A stretch of 60,249 bases of DNA from an uncultured Ruminococcus sp. (GCA_947566125.1 CANOIR010000007.1:1-60249); one strand, 5' to 3'. Numbered from the stretch's first letter, positions 27,191-36,370 are shown. A program made the numbers and translations. Notes: generated by a model from the sequence alone, not told the origin.

Positions 27191-28147
27191 TTGAATAATA
27201 TTATCGTGAATATGAAAAAAATCATTTCAATTTGTTTAAGCACCAGCCTGCTTTTGCTTACAGGCTGTCAGAATAATACATTGGAAGTGCGTGACAGGGC
27301 ATATGTACAAAGTGCATTATTCAGTGAAAAAAATAATATAACTATTACACTTTATCCTTTTGAAGGTGAAAATAAATGCTCAATAGGCAGAGGAAATACA
27401 ATATCGGACGCTGTAGAAAATGCCTCTGTACTTTGGGGTAAGGATGTATTTATGGGTCATATTGAGCTTTTATGCTTTGATAAATCTGACTTCACTGATA
27501 AGCTTGAAAGCTGCCTTTATGATTATAGAATATCACCAAGCTGTAAATTGATTTTTCTTTCATCGGACAGTAAAATTTCTGAAGATTCTGATATGACCTT
27601 GCTTACAGACAGACTTATTATGGAAGAGAAAAACGGACGAATACCGGAAACCGATTTGTTTCACATTCTGTCTGAGAAAAAAGATGATGATGGCTCTATG
27701 CTTATTCCTGCTATTACAAAAAACGGTCTTTCGATGTGTATATTGAAAGATGGAAAATCTCACACTGTTTCTGAAAAATCAGCAGCCGGACTTTGTTGGC
27801 TGAGAGGTGAAAATTATCCAAATAGAATATCAGTTTATGGTGAAAATGGGGCTGAAGATTATGAAATATATTCTGCAAGGACCAATCTTTCGGCTGAAAT
27901 AAAAGATAATATTCCGCATATAAAAGTGAAAATCAGCATAAAAGGCTCTGGGAATGCAGAGGCCGCAAAAGGCATTATAAAATCAGAATGCACAGATGCA
28001 ATAAAAGATACGATTAAAACAGCGGAATCTGATGTAATAGGCTTTGGCAGATGTCTTGCAAAGTACTGCCCGGAATATTACAGCAGTCAGGATTTCAGTA
28101 CTGCTAAATGGGCATCAGTTTTTGATTTTGATATAGATTTTAATTGA
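27191..28147 (+). CDS. Spore germinant receptor C lipoprotein (Ger(x)C family)
   Basis: A 318-aa lipoprotein: signal with lipobox SLLLLTGC near residue 25, then N-terminal domain (LEVRDRAYVQSALF; GNTISDAVENASVLWGKDVF) as in GerC proteins. A TTG at 27191 is preferred since AAGGAG stands 11 bases upstream; an ATG at 27212 would be a long way from it, and the ATG at 27170 overlaps it. At 318 aa it is somewhat short for the family, mostly in the third domain. The TGA stop shares its last base with the first base of repeat copy 2. Confidence 0.85.
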   Translation: MNNIIVNMKKIISICLSTSLLLLTGCQNNTLEVRDRAYVQSALFSEKNNITITLYPFEGENKCSIGRGNTISDAVENASVLWGKDVFMGHIELLCFDKSDFTDKLESCLYDYRISPSCKLIFLSSDSKISEDSDMTLLTDRLIMEEKNGRIPETDLFHILSEKKDDDGSMLIPAITKNGLSMCILKDGKSHTVSEKSAAGLCWLRGENYPNRISVYGENGAEDYEIYSARTNLSAEIKDNIPHIKVKISIKGSGNAEAAKGIIKSECTDAIKDTIKTAESDVIGFGRCLAKYCPEYYSSQDFSTAKWASVFDFDIDFN

Positions 28148-28309
28148 GAACCTGTCCACATAGGAAATGCCGCACGTCTTTTAGGCAAATTTTGTCAATT
28201 GCTGCGTCAAAAATCCTTGCCATACGTCAATATGCCTGCGAATTTTTTTCTTGCACTCGGTAAAATTATGCTCGAAAATCCGTACACAATTTCTATGTGG
28301 ACAGGTTCT
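28147..28309. repeat. MITE-like palindromic element, copy 2 (163 bp)
   Basis: Terminal 17-bp perfect inverted repeat AGAACCTGTCCACATAG / CTATGTGGACAGGTTCT. The body aligns with copies at 6962 (reverse) and 40231 (same orientation). It abuts the gerC stop codon. Confidence 0.88.
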
Positions 28310-28364
28310 AAATATATCAGTGAGTAAATAGCAGAGAAAAGGTCTTTTCTTTTTTTTCAAAATA

Positions 28365-28373
28365 TGGTATACT
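28365..28373 (+). promoter_or_regulatory. Extended -10 promoter of polA
   Basis: TGgTATACT with a poor -35 (TTTTCT at 28345). It lies 29 bases before the polA ATG. The A/T-rich hairpin GAAAA-GGTC-TTTTC with a T run just upstream (28335-28357) may end ger transcription. Confidence 0.45.
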
Positions 28374-28402
28374 ATAAAAAATACCATTCAGGAGGTAATG
28401 CT

Positions 28403-30958
28403 ATGAGCTTACTTGCTATTGATGGAAACAGTATACTAAACCGTGCATTTTACGGAATAAGGCTGCTTTCCAATCAAAAAGGCATCTATACAAATGCCAT
28501 ATTTGGCTTTATGAATATTTATTTTAAGCATATATCTGAAATAAAGCCTGAACGTATTGTTGTGGCTTTTGATTTGAAATCTCCGACATTTCGTCACAAG
28601 ACTGTAAGCACCTATAAAGCGAATCGCAAGGGTATGCCGGAAGAACTTGCAATGCAGATGCCATATATCAAGCAGATACTCAAACTTATGGGCGTATCTG
28701 TTGTAACTTGTGAAGGATATGAAGCAGATGATATTCTTGGAACGCTGTCAAGAATATGTACAGAGCAATCCGTACATTGTGATATATTAACAGGTGACAG
28801 GGATAGTTTGCAGCTTGTAAATGATAATGTTACAGTGCGTCTTGTTACTAATAAGGAAACTATATCCTATACTCCCGAACGTTTTACAGAAGAATATGGC
28901 TTTGAGCCTATTTCTCTTATTGATTTAAAAGCTCTTATGGGAGATAGTTCAGATAATATATCCGGTGTGCCGGGTATAGGTCAAAAGACAGCGTCTGTTC
29001 TTATTCAAAAATGGCATAATATCCAGAATCTCTATGAGAATATTGATAATGCAGGTCTTACAAAAGGCGTTTTTAATAAGCTTGTAAACGCAAAGTTTGA
29101 AGCCGAACAAAGCAAGTGGCTTGCAACTATCGTTCAGACTGCACCTATTCCTCAAGATATTTCAGATTACGATAAAAAGCATATGGAGCGTGAAAAGCTT
29201 AAAGAGCTGCTTTTGGAGCTGGAAATGTCAAAGCTTTTATCAAAGCTTGACTTGGAGAATGTTTCTTCTGATAGCGACGTTCAGAAGAAACAAGAGCAAG
29301 ATAAAGATGAAAAGACTGATGTTCAGGTAGATTATCCAGAGGAAGCTTTGACTTTTGAAATAATATCTTCATGGGAAAAAGGAAATTCAGCTAAAACATA
29401 TCTTTTTGATAATGAAGTTTTGTCTGTATTTGAAAATAATATTGTATATCAAACAAGTGATGAAGGGATTATAAAAAAGTTTCTTGGCAGTGATTTAAAG
29501 AAGTGTACTTTTGGTGCAAAACCGCATTACAGATATATGTTTAGTCGCGGTGCAGAGCTTAATAATCTAATAACAGATGGTGAAATATGTGCTTACCTTT
29601 TAAATCCTACTACATCTGAATATACCATAGACCGTCTTTCTGTAACATATCATGTTCCATATGTAAATGGCAATTACAGTGACCTTGCTGTCCTTACAGA
29701 GCTTTGTGAGGTTATGGAGAGTATTATAGATAAACAGGATCAGACAGAGCTTTATAAACTAGAGCTGCGACTTACAGAAGTCCTTGCTTCTATGGAGCAT
29801 ATCGGAGTTAAGGTTGATAAGGACGGTGTAAAAGAGTTTGGCGTTTATTTATCTGAGCAGATAGAGGAAATGCAGCAGATGGTATATGATGAATACGGTC
29901 ATGAATTTAATATAGGTTCTCCAAAACAGCTTGGGGAAGTGCTTTTTAAAGATATGGGACTTCCTCACGGCAAGAAAACAAAGACAGGCTATTCTACAAA
30001 TGCAGAGATTCTTGAAAGTCTAAGAGGCGAATATAAAATCGTTGATTATGTTCTGAAATGGCGACAGTATTCAAAGCTGAGATCTACCTATGTCGATGGA
30101 CTTTTAAAGACAGTTGGCAAGGACGGACGAATACACTCTGTTTTTAAACAAACTGAAACCAGAACAGGACGCATTTCATCTACTGAACCTAATATGCAAA
30201 ATATTCCTGTCCGCACAAAGCTTGGAAGCAATATGCGAAAATTCTTTACAGCAAGTGAGGGAAATATTCTTCTTGACGCTGATTACAGCCAGATCGAACT
30301 TAGAATACTTGCGAATATATGCGGTGATAAAAATATGCAGGAAGCATTTCTCAGCGGTGAGGACATTCACACTGCAACAGCAGCACAAGTGTTTGATATG
30401 CCGATAGAAATGGTAACAAGCGAGATGAGAAGTGCCGCCAAAGCTGTAAATTTTGGAATTATTTATGGTATAGGTGCGTTTTCTCTTTCAAAAGATATAG
30501 GAGTATCTGTATATGAAGCAAATCGTTATATAAAAAATTATCTTGCACGTTATCCAAAGGTAAGTTCGTTTATGGAAGAAGTTGTAGAAAATGCAAAGCG
30601 TGATGGATATGTTACAACATATTTTAACCGCCGAAGACCAGTGCCTGAACTTAAACAGTCAAATAAAGTGGTACAAGCAGCGGGAAAACGAATTGCCATG
30701 AACACACCTATACAAGGTACAGCTGCTGATATTATTAAAATGGCGATGGTAAAAGTTTATTATCGCCTTAAGACAGAAGTACCGGAAGCTAAACTTATTT
30801 TGCAAGTTCACGATGAGCTTATTGTGGAAGTTCCTCAAAAATCAGCACTTCAGGCTGCTAAGATACTCGGTGAAGAGATGCAAAATGTGGTAAGCTTTAA
30901 TGTTCCATTAACAGCAGAGGTAAGCATGGGAGGAAGCTGGTATGATGCAAAAGGCTGA
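28403..30958 (+). CDS. polA: DNA polymerase I
   Basis: An 851-aa polymerase. 5'-nuclease domain (LLAIDGNSILNRAFYG; AFDLKSPTFRHK; EADDILGT; GDSSDNISGVPGIGQKTA), a degenerate 3'-exonuclease region, and the polymerase domain with motif A DADYSQIELRILA, motif B KAVNFGIIYG and motif C QVHDELIVEV. The region where the proofreading DxE motif should be reads FEIISSWE, so 3'-5' exonuclease activity is probably absent, as in Bacillus PolA. The ATG at 28403 follows AGGAGG; the ORF extends upstream without support. It overlaps rimI by 17 bases. Confidence 0.95.
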   Translation: MSLLAIDGNSILNRAFYGIRLLSNQKGIYTNAIFGFMNIYFKHISEIKPERIVVAFDLKSPTFRHKTVSTYKANRKGMPEELAMQMPYIKQILKLMGVSVVTCEGYEADDILGTLSRICTEQSVHCDILTGDRDSLQLVNDNVTVRLVTNKETISYTPERFTEEYGFEPISLIDLKALMGDSSDNISGVPGIGQKTASVLIQKWHNIQNLYENIDNAGLTKGVFNKLVNAKFEAEQSKWLATIVQTAPIPQDISDYDKKHMEREKLKELLLELEMSKLLSKLDLENVSSDSDVQKKQEQDKDEKTDVQVDYPEEALTFEIISSWEKGNSAKTYLFDNEVLSVFENNIVYQTSDEGIIKKFLGSDLKKCTFGAKPHYRYMFSRGAELNNLITDGEICAYLLNPTTSEYTIDRLSVTYHVPYVNGNYSDLAVLTELCEVMESIIDKQDQTELYKLELRLTEVLASMEHIGVKVDKDGVKEFGVYLSEQIEEMQQMVYDEYGHEFNIGSPKQLGEVLFKDMGLPHGKKTKTGYSTNAEILESLRGEYKIVDYVLKWRQYSKLRSTYVDGLLKTVGKDGRIHSVFKQTETRTGRISSTEPNMQNIPVRTKLGSNMRKFFTASEGNILLDADYSQIELRILANICGDKNMQEAFLSGEDIHTATAAQVFDMPIEMVTSEMRSAAKAVNFGIIYGIGAFSLSKDIGVSVYEANRYIKNYLARYPKVSSFMEEVVENAKRDGYVTTYFNRRRPVPELKQSNKVVQAAGKRIAMNTPIQGTAADIIKMAMVKVYYRLKTEVPEAKLILQVHDELIVEVPQKSALQAAKILGEEMQNVVSFNVPLTAEVSMGGSWYDAKG

Positions 30959-31415
30959 TAATGATATTACTATTATTGCAGCTGCTGATATAACAGATAT
31001 GAGCATTCTTGCAGAAATCGCAGCATTATCATTCCCTGACCCTTGGTCTGAAAAACTTTTTAAAGAAGCGTTTGAAAATGTGTATACAAAAATATTTCTT
31101 GCAAGGGATAATTCGGGTGAAATAATAGGATATATAGTCTTATCAGAAATAGGTGATGATATAAACGTTGATGATATTGCAGTATTGCCGGAATATCGCA
31201 GAATGGGAATTGGAAAAAGACTTCTAAAATGGTCACTGCTTGAATATCAAAAGAAAAGTTTTCTTCTGGAAGTTCGGGAAAGTAACTCACCGGCAATAAA
31301 TCTTTATAAATCTATGGGATTTGAGCAGGTTGGATTTAGAAAAAGATATTATTGCAATCCCTGCGAAGGTGCTGTTCTTATGACAAGAAAAATAGAAAAT
31401 AAAGATAAAATATGA
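30942..31415 (+). CDS. rimI: Ribosomal protein S18-alanine N-acetyltransferase
   Basis: A 157-aa GNAT enzyme with the acetyl-CoA loop YRRMGIGKRLLK and the RimI-type C-terminal block FLLEVRESNSPAINLYKSMG. RimI acetylates the N-terminus of ribosomal protein S18. Its start lies inside the end of polA; either of two adjacent ATG codons could be used. tsaD, its usual neighbour, lies two genes downstream. Confidence 0.87.
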   Translation: MMQKADNDITIIAAADITDMSILAEIAALSFPDPWSEKLFKEAFENVYTKIFLARDNSGEIIGYIVLSEIGDDINVDDIAVLPEYRRMGIGKRLLKWSLLEYQKKSFLLEVRESNSPAINLYKSMGFEQVGFRKRYYCNPCEGAVLMTRKIENKDKI

Positions 31416-31431
31416 GAGGAAATGAAAAATC

Positions 31432-31737
31432 ATGATAAAGCATATAGTAATGTTTAAACTGAAATCTGAATACGAGGGAAAAAGTGCAATAGAAAATGCT
31501 CTTGAAGCTAAAGAACGTGCAGAAAAACTCATAGACCTTGTGCCTACTCTCAAAAAGCTTGAGGTATGCATAAACACTGAAAAAGCAAATCCTGATAATT
31601 ATGAATTTGCACTTGTGTGCGATTTTGACGATATAGAAGGACTGAATGAATATCAGGTTCACCCTTCTCATGTTGAGTTTGGACAATTTATAAACCCAAG
31701 ACGAGAACTCAGAGCCTGCATTGATTATGAATTTTAA
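31432..31737 (+). CDS. Dabb-domain protein (dimeric alpha-beta barrel)
   Basis: A 101-aa protein matching the stress-responsive A/B barrel family: IKHIVMFKLK at the start, YEFALVCDFDDIEGLNEYQV in the middle and HPSHVEFGQFI. These small proteins dimerise into a ferredoxin-like barrel; the function in bacteria is mostly unknown. GAGAGGAAATG-type ribosome binding site, 17 bases after rimI and 14 before tsaD, so it is part of the polA-rimI-tsaD run. Confidence 0.85.
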   Translation: MIKHIVMFKLKSEYEGKSAIENALEAKERAEKLIDLVPTLKKLEVCINTEKANPDNYEFALVCDFDDIEGLNEYQVHPSHVEFGQFINPRRELRACIDYEF

Positions 31738-31750
31738 GGAGTCTTAAATT

Positions 31751-32788
31751 ATGCTTATTTTAGGAATAGAAAGTTCATGTGATGAAACTGCTGCAAGTGT
31801 TGTAAAAGATCACAGAGAAGTGCTGTCAAATGTTATAGCATCTCAAGTAGATGAACATAAGCTTTATGGCGGTGTTGTGCCTGAAATAGCGTCACGCCGT
31901 CATTGTGAGAATATATTGTGGGTAGTGCAAAAAGCTCTTGAAGATGCACATACTACACTTGATGAGCTTGATGGCATTGCTGTTACATATGCACCGGGAC
32001 TTATAGGAGCTTTGCTTGTAGGAGTTAATTTTGCAAAAGGACTTGCACTTGCTTCCAAGAAGTCGCTTGTGCCGGTTCATCATATAGCCGGTCATATTGC
32101 TGCAAATTATATTGCTCACCCTGATCTTAAGCCGCCTTATCTCTGCCTTGTAGTAAGCGGAGGTCACAGCCATATAGTTGAAGTGCTGTCATATACAGAA
32201 TTTCATGTAATAGGCAGAACACGTGATGACGCAGCAGGAGAGTGTTTTGATAAATGTGCTCGTGCCATGGGATTTCCATATCCGGGCGGAGTACATATTG
32301 ACAAGGCGTCAAAAAGCGGCGATCCAAAGGCATTCACGTTGCCAAGACCAAAGATTGCAGGCAATGAGTATGATTTCAGTTTTTCGGGGCTTAAAACAGC
32401 GGTTATAAATATGCTGCACAATGCAAAGCAAAAGGGCGAAGAGATAAATTGCAATGACCTTTCAGCTTGTGTACAGAATACTATTGCAAGCATTGTGACA
32501 GAACATACCATGTCTGCTGCCGAGCGACTTGGATATAATAAAATTGCAGTTGCAGGTGGTGTTTCGGCAAATAGCGGTGTACGTGAAACGATGAGCAAGA
32601 TGTGTGATAAAAAGGGCTATTCATTATATATGCCGCCGCTTTCACTTTGCGGTGATAATGCTGCTATGATAGCTTGTGCAGGTTCATATAATTTCGATGC
32701 TGGAATACGTGCTGATTCGTCTTTGAATGCTTATGCTACAATGAGTCTTGAAGAAAATATATCGCTTGAAGCACGACGGACAATTTGA
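31751..32788 (+). CDS. tsaD: tRNA N6-threonylcarbamoyladenosine transferase TsaD
   Basis: A 345-aa Kae1/TsaD protein. Signature ILGIESSCDETAASVV, metal-binding VHHIAGH, CLVVSGGHSHIVEV and GGVSANSGVRE are present. With TsaB and TsaE it transfers threonylcarbamoyl to A37 of ANN-reading tRNAs. The tsaB and tsaE genes, often adjacent, are not in this window. AAGGAG precedes the ATG. Confidence 0.96.
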   Translation: MLILGIESSCDETAASVVKDHREVLSNVIASQVDEHKLYGGVVPEIASRRHCENILWVVQKALEDAHTTLDELDGIAVTYAPGLIGALLVGVNFAKGLALASKKSLVPVHHIAGHIAANYIAHPDLKPPYLCLVVSGGHSHIVEVLSYTEFHVIGRTRDDAAGECFDKCARAMGFPYPGGVHIDKASKSGDPKAFTLPRPKIAGNEYDFSFSGLKTAVINMLHNAKQKGEEINCNDLSACVQNTIASIVTEHTMSAAERLGYNKIAVAGGVSANSGVRETMSKMCDKKGYSLYMPPLSLCGDNAAMIACAGSYNFDAGIRADSSLNAYATMSLEENISLEARRTI

Positions 32789-32880
32789 CAAAAAATTGTC
32801 ATTCTGTACGTGTAGGAAATACGACAGAACGCAAAAGGTGAACAATTTCTGAAAAATAAATGGGATTTTACGGAAATGTC

Positions 32881-32909
32881 TTGACATTGGAAGCAAATGG
32901 AATTATAAT
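32881..32909 (+). promoter_or_regulatory. Perfect sigma-A promoter of pckG
   Basis: TTGACA (32881-32886), 17-base spacer, TATAAT (32904-32909). The expected transcription start is close to 32916. Confidence 0.88.
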
Positions 32910-32915
32910 AAGGAT

Positions 32916-32952
32916 AAAGAGAAGAGAACATATTATAGATCAGTTTCTCTTT
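32916..32952 (+). promoter_or_regulatory. 5'-terminal stem-loop of the pckG mRNA
   Basis: AAAGAGAA (32916-32923) pairs with TTCTCTTT (32945-32952). The stem begins where transcription is predicted to start, as in mRNA-stabilising 5' hairpins; no terminator tail follows. Confidence 0.45.
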
Positions 32953-32999
32953 TCGAATGATGCATAAGAAAACTTATGTAAATATAGGAGGTATTACCA

Positions 33000-34817
33000 A
33001 TGGCACTGACTAACAACAAAAATGTTCTGGCTTGGGTTGATGAGATGGTTGCTCTGACAAAGCCGGATAAAGTAGTATGGATCGATGGTTCTAAGGAGCA
33101 GCTGGACGCTCTTACATCAGAAGTAACAACTCTTCCAGATGGCGATCCTAATAAAATGTATTATCTGAATGATGAAAAGCTTCCGGGTTGTCTGTATCAC
33201 AGAACTCTTCCTAACGACGTTGCTCGTGTTGAGGATAGAACTTTCATCTGTACTTCTACTAAGGAAGCAGCAGGTCCTACAAACAACTGGATGGCTCCTG
33301 ATGAAATGAAAGCTATGCTGACTCCTCTGTATGATGGCGTTATGAAGGGCAGAACTATGTATGTAATCCCATATTCAATGGGTCCTATCGGTTCTCCTCT
33401 GGCAAAGGTTGGCGTTGAGCTTACTGACTCTATTTATGTTGTACTGAACATGAACATCATGACCAGAATGGGTGCTGCTGCATTTGAAAATCTGGGTGAT
33501 ACTTCTGATGACTTCGTTCGTGGTTTGCACTCCAAGGCTGATGTAGATCCTGAGAAGCGTTATATTGTACACTTCCCAGAGGAAAATACAATCTGGTCTA
33601 TCAACTCTGCTTACGGCGGTAACGTTCTTCTTGGCAAGAAGTGCTTCGCTTTGCGTATTGCTTCATTCCAGGGTAAGAACGAGGGCTGGATGGCTGAACA
33701 TATGCTCATTCTGGGCGTTCAGAAGCCAGATGGTGAAACAAAGTATATCACAGCTGCATTCCCATCTGCTTGCGGTAAAACAAACCTTGCAATGCTGATT
33801 CCTCCGGAAGGTTATCAGAAGGATGGTTACAAGGTATTCACAGTAGGTGATGATATTGCTTGGATGAAGCCTGGTAAGGACGGCAGACTCTATGCTATCA
33901 ACCCTGAGAATGGCTTCTTTGGCGTTGCTCCTGGTACTAACGAAAAGTCTAATCCAAACGCTCTGGCTTGCACACGCAAGAACACAATCTTCACAAACGT
34001 TGCTATGAACAATGAAGATAACACTGTTTGGTGGGAAAAGCTTGATAAGAATCCTCCTGTTGATGCAACAGAGTGGAAGGGTGCTAAGGTAAATGGTCCT
34101 GAGTATATCGCTGAAGGCGGCAACCTTGCTCATCCAAACTCAAGATTTACAGCTCCTGCTGAGAACTGCCCATGCATTTCTCCTGAGTTTAACAATCCAG
34201 AAGGTGTACCGATTTCAGCAATTATCTTTGGTGGTCGTCGTGCATCTACAACTCCTCTAGTATATCAGTCATTTGACTGGACACACGGCACATACATTGG
34301 TTCTGCTGTTTCTTCTGAAACAACAGCAGCTGCAACAGGTGCTGTAGGCGTACTCCGTCATGACCCAATGGCTATGAAGCCATTCATCGGCTACAATGTA
34401 GGTGATTACTGGGCACACTGGCTGGAAATGGGTGAAAAGCTTGGTGACAAGGCTCCTAAGATCTTCAACGTTAACTGGTTCAAGCAGGACGAAGAAGGCA
34501 ACTTCATCTGGCCTGGTTTCGGCGACAATATGAGAGTTCTCGACTGGATCATCAAGAGATGTGAAGGTACTGTTGACGCTGAGGAAACTGCTATTGGTTA
34601 CCTGCCTAAGAAGGGTGACATCAACATTGAAGGTATTGAAGATGAAGTAACTCCTGAGATCATGGATAAGCTCCTTGCTGTTGATAAGGATCTGTGGACT
34701 AAGGAAATCGCTGAAATGCGTAGATATTACAATGATGACATTGCTGCTAAGGGTGGCAACATCCCAGCTGCTCTGTATGCTGAGCTTGACAAGATCGAAG
34801 CTAAGCTTAACAAGTAA
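33000..34817 (+). CDS. pckG: Phosphoenolpyruvate carboxykinase (GTP)
   Basis: A 605-aa GTP-type PEPCK. Kinase-1a loop FPSACGKTNLAML, metal site region FTVGDDIAWMK, ASTTPLVYQSFDWTHG and the GTP-type PFIGYNVGDYWAHWL are seen. It interconverts oxaloacetate and PEP; in succinate-forming ruminococci it usually fixes CO2 onto PEP. Codon use differs from the neighbours (many CTG, AAG, AAC, TTC codons), as expected for a very highly expressed gene. AGGAGG lies 8 bases before the ATG, with a perfect promoter and strong terminator; single-gene unit. Confidence 0.96.
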   Translation: MALTNNKNVLAWVDEMVALTKPDKVVWIDGSKEQLDALTSEVTTLPDGDPNKMYYLNDEKLPGCLYHRTLPNDVARVEDRTFICTSTKEAAGPTNNWMAPDEMKAMLTPLYDGVMKGRTMYVIPYSMGPIGSPLAKVGVELTDSIYVVLNMNIMTRMGAAAFENLGDTSDDFVRGLHSKADVDPEKRYIVHFPEENTIWSINSAYGGNVLLGKKCFALRIASFQGKNEGWMAEHMLILGVQKPDGETKYITAAFPSACGKTNLAMLIPPEGYQKDGYKVFTVGDDIAWMKPGKDGRLYAINPENGFFGVAPGTNEKSNPNALACTRKNTIFTNVAMNNEDNTVWWEKLDKNPPVDATEWKGAKVNGPEYIAEGGNLAHPNSRFTAPAENCPCISPEFNNPEGVPISAIIFGGRRASTTPLVYQSFDWTHGTYIGSAVSSETTAAATGAVGVLRHDPMAMKPFIGYNVGDYWAHWLEMGEKLGDKAPKIFNVNWFKQDEEGNFIWPGFGDNMRVLDWIIKRCEGTVDAEETAIGYLPKKGDINIEGIEDEVTPEIMDKLLAVDKDLWTKEIAEMRRYYNDDIAAKGGNIPAALYAELDKIEAKLNK

Positions 34818-34856
34818 TTGTATTTGACTTAAAAAGTACAGTGATATAAACACAGT

Positions 34857-34895
34857 AAAAGGCACTTTTGACGTTATGTCAGAAGTGCCTTTTTC
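34857..34895 (+). terminator. Terminator of pckG
   Basis: AAAAGGCACTT-TGAC / GTCA-AAGTGCCTTTTT hairpin with T run, 40 bases after the stop codon. Confidence 0.88.
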
Positions 34896-34908
34896 ATTTC
34901 TTTTGTTA

Positions 34909-34937
34909 TTGACTTTTGGTACTAGCTTTGCTATAAT
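34909..34937 (+). promoter_or_regulatory. Promoter of the 116-aa gene, near-identical to the one at 35426
   Basis: TTGACT (34909-34914), 17-base spacer, TATAAT (34932-34937). The 34 bases around it (ATTGACTTTTGGTACT... TTTGCTATAATTA) differ from the promoter at 35426-35454 at only two positions. Confidence 0.8.
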
Positions 34938-34986
34938 TAAATTGTTAATAATAATGTAAATTGAGATCTGTGGGGGAAGATGCCAA

Positions 34987-35337
34987 ATGACAGAAGAAGA
35001 AATTTTTTATAATTTATTCGAAAAATATGGTGAAGATTTTAATTGGCATATGGTGCCGTTGTCACAATCAAATGTTTTTTTGGTTGAAGAATTAAAAAAA
35101 GAGATTGGGAAAAGACATTTTTTATATAATAAAAAAATATGGGCGGTTGCAAAATGTACATCTAATGATGATGTTTTATATGTTACCAGCGAGAAATTAG
35201 GTACAGATATTTATTATATTTTCCACTTGACTTATTCACATCAGAATATTGAAGGATTTCCTAATTACAAGAAATTTAAAAATATACAAGCAGTTAAAGA
35301 GTTTATAGAACAATCATTTGTCCAGAACTATATATAA
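34987..35337 (+). CDS. Hypothetical protein, accessory patch
   Basis: A 116-aa soluble protein, rich in aromatic residues and lysine (NWHMVPLSQSNVFLVEELKK; DIYYIFHLTYSHQN). I do not recognise a family; size and composition recall small immunity-type proteins, but this is only an impression. It is A/T-rich compared with pckG. It has its own promoter, a GGGGGAAG ribosome binding site and a 3' repeat shared with the next gene, which suggests it is one of a series of exchangeable gene units. Confidence 0.65.
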   Translation: MTEEEIFYNLFEKYGEDFNWHMVPLSQSNVFLVEELKKEIGKRHFLYNKKIWAVAKCTSNDDVLYVTSEKLGTDIYYIFHLTYSHQNIEGFPNYKKFKNIQAVKEFIEQSFVQNYI

Positions 35338-35351
35338 ACTACAACTTCTAC

Positions 35352-35416
35352 TTTATCAAGCAATTTAAGATACTCGTTTTCTAATCTAAAATTGATAAGA
35401 TATTATCTAATAAATT
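35352..35416 (+). repeat. 3' intergenic repeat R1
   Basis: TTTATCAAGCAATTTAAGAT...GATAAGATATTATCTAATAA, about 75-80 percent identical to R2 at 36404-36473. It follows the 116-aa gene as R2 follows the hydrolase gene. Confidence 0.7.
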
Positions 35417-35425
35417 CTTCTATTA

Positions 35426-35454
35426 TTGACTTTTGGTACTCGTTTTGCTATAAT
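35426..35454 (+). promoter_or_regulatory. Promoter of the hydrolase gene, near-identical to 34909
   Basis: TTGACT (35426-35431), 17-base spacer, TATAAT (35449-35454). Same -35, spacer and -10 as the preceding promoter apart from two bases. Confidence 0.8.
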
Positions 35455-35491
35455 TATAATATAAATTAAATTTGTTAAGGAGATTTTAGAT

Positions 35492-36370
35492 ATGTTAGAT
35501 AAATATGGAACAAGGATAAAAGTAGGAAAAGGAAAAATAAATGTATATGTTGAAGGTCATGGCGAACACACAATTGTAGTATTGTCAGGTGCAGGCGTGA
35601 CGTCACCTGTGCTTGAATATAGACCTATTTATCGAAAACTATCTGATAAATATAAAATAGTAGTAATAGAAAAATCTGGATATGGTTTAAGTGAAAGTAC
35701 TGGAACAGATCGCACAATTGAAAATATGGTAAGTGAGAGCAGAGAAGCATTAAATGGTGCTGGAATAGAGCCTCCATATATTCTTATGCCGCATTCCTAT
35801 TCTGGTTTTGAAGCTATTTACTGGGCAAATTCTTTTCCGAGTGAAATAATTGCAGTTTTAAGTATTGATATGGGAGTTCCAGAATCTGCTGCTGAGATGG
35901 GAAAGATAATTACTCCTGATAAGGTGACGGTTAATATTAAAAGGAATAAAAAGCTTTATGCTATAATTAAAAAGAAAGGTATACTTGCAAAACTTTTAAA
36001 AAATAAACTTGTAAATGCTTCTGGGCTAATGACTTCTGATTATCTGAATGAAGATGAAAAGAAATTGTATGAAGAACTCTTTTATAATAATCTTGGAAAT
36101 GATGATATGCTTTTAGAAAATGAGATGCTTGTTTCCAATGGAGAAAAAGCTGGGAAAACAGGCAAATTAAAAGTTCCTGCTTTTTTCTATATCAGTGACA
36201 TGAAAGTTCCGATGCAAAACGGTTCATGGCGTGAATATTCGATTAAATATGCTAAAAGTATTGGAGCTAAATATAAACTTACTGACCAAGGGCATCTTAT
36301 GTATTCAAAAATCCCTGATCAGATGGCATATGACTTTGAAAATTTCTTGAACTCTGCAATAATAGACTAA
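35492..36370 (+). CDS. Alpha/beta hydrolase
   Basis: A 292-aa alpha/beta-hydrolase fold protein: TIVVLSGAGVTSPVLEYRPI (oxyanion region), VVIEKSGYGLSE, the nucleophile elbow MPHSYSGFEA (serine in HSYSG, where the usual leading glycine is proline), the acid candidate in SIDMGVPE or later, and a C-terminal histidine in LTDQGHLMYSK. The substrate is unknown. AAGGAG stands 9 bases before the ATG. It belongs to the accessory patch with duplicated flanks. Confidence 0.82.
   Translation: MLDKYGTRIKVGKGKINVYVEGHGEHTIVVLSGAGVTSPVLEYRPIYRKLSDKYKIVVIEKSGYGLSESTGTDRTIENMVSESREALNGAGIEPPYILMPHSYSGFEAIYWANSFPSEIIAVLSIDMGVPESAAEMGKIITPDKVTVNIKRNKKLYAIIKKKGILAKLLKNKLVNASGLMTSDYLNEDEKKLYEELFYNNLGNDDMLLENEMLVSNGEKAGKTGKLKVPAFFYISDMKVPMQNGSWREYSIKYAKSIGAKYKLTDQGHLMYSKIPDQMAYDFENFLNSAIID

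Noticed and set aside
32779..32800. Terminator after tsaD
   Set aside because: GACAATTT/AAATTGTC can pair but no T run follows, so I do not list it as a terminator.
33663..34133. 156-codon minus-strand frame within pckG
   Set aside because: Shadow of a highly biased gene; composition is not protein-like.
34269..34865. 198-codon open frame antisense to pckG
   Set aside because: It mirrors the codon bias of pckG, has no ribosome binding site and no recognisable protein features; a shadow frame.
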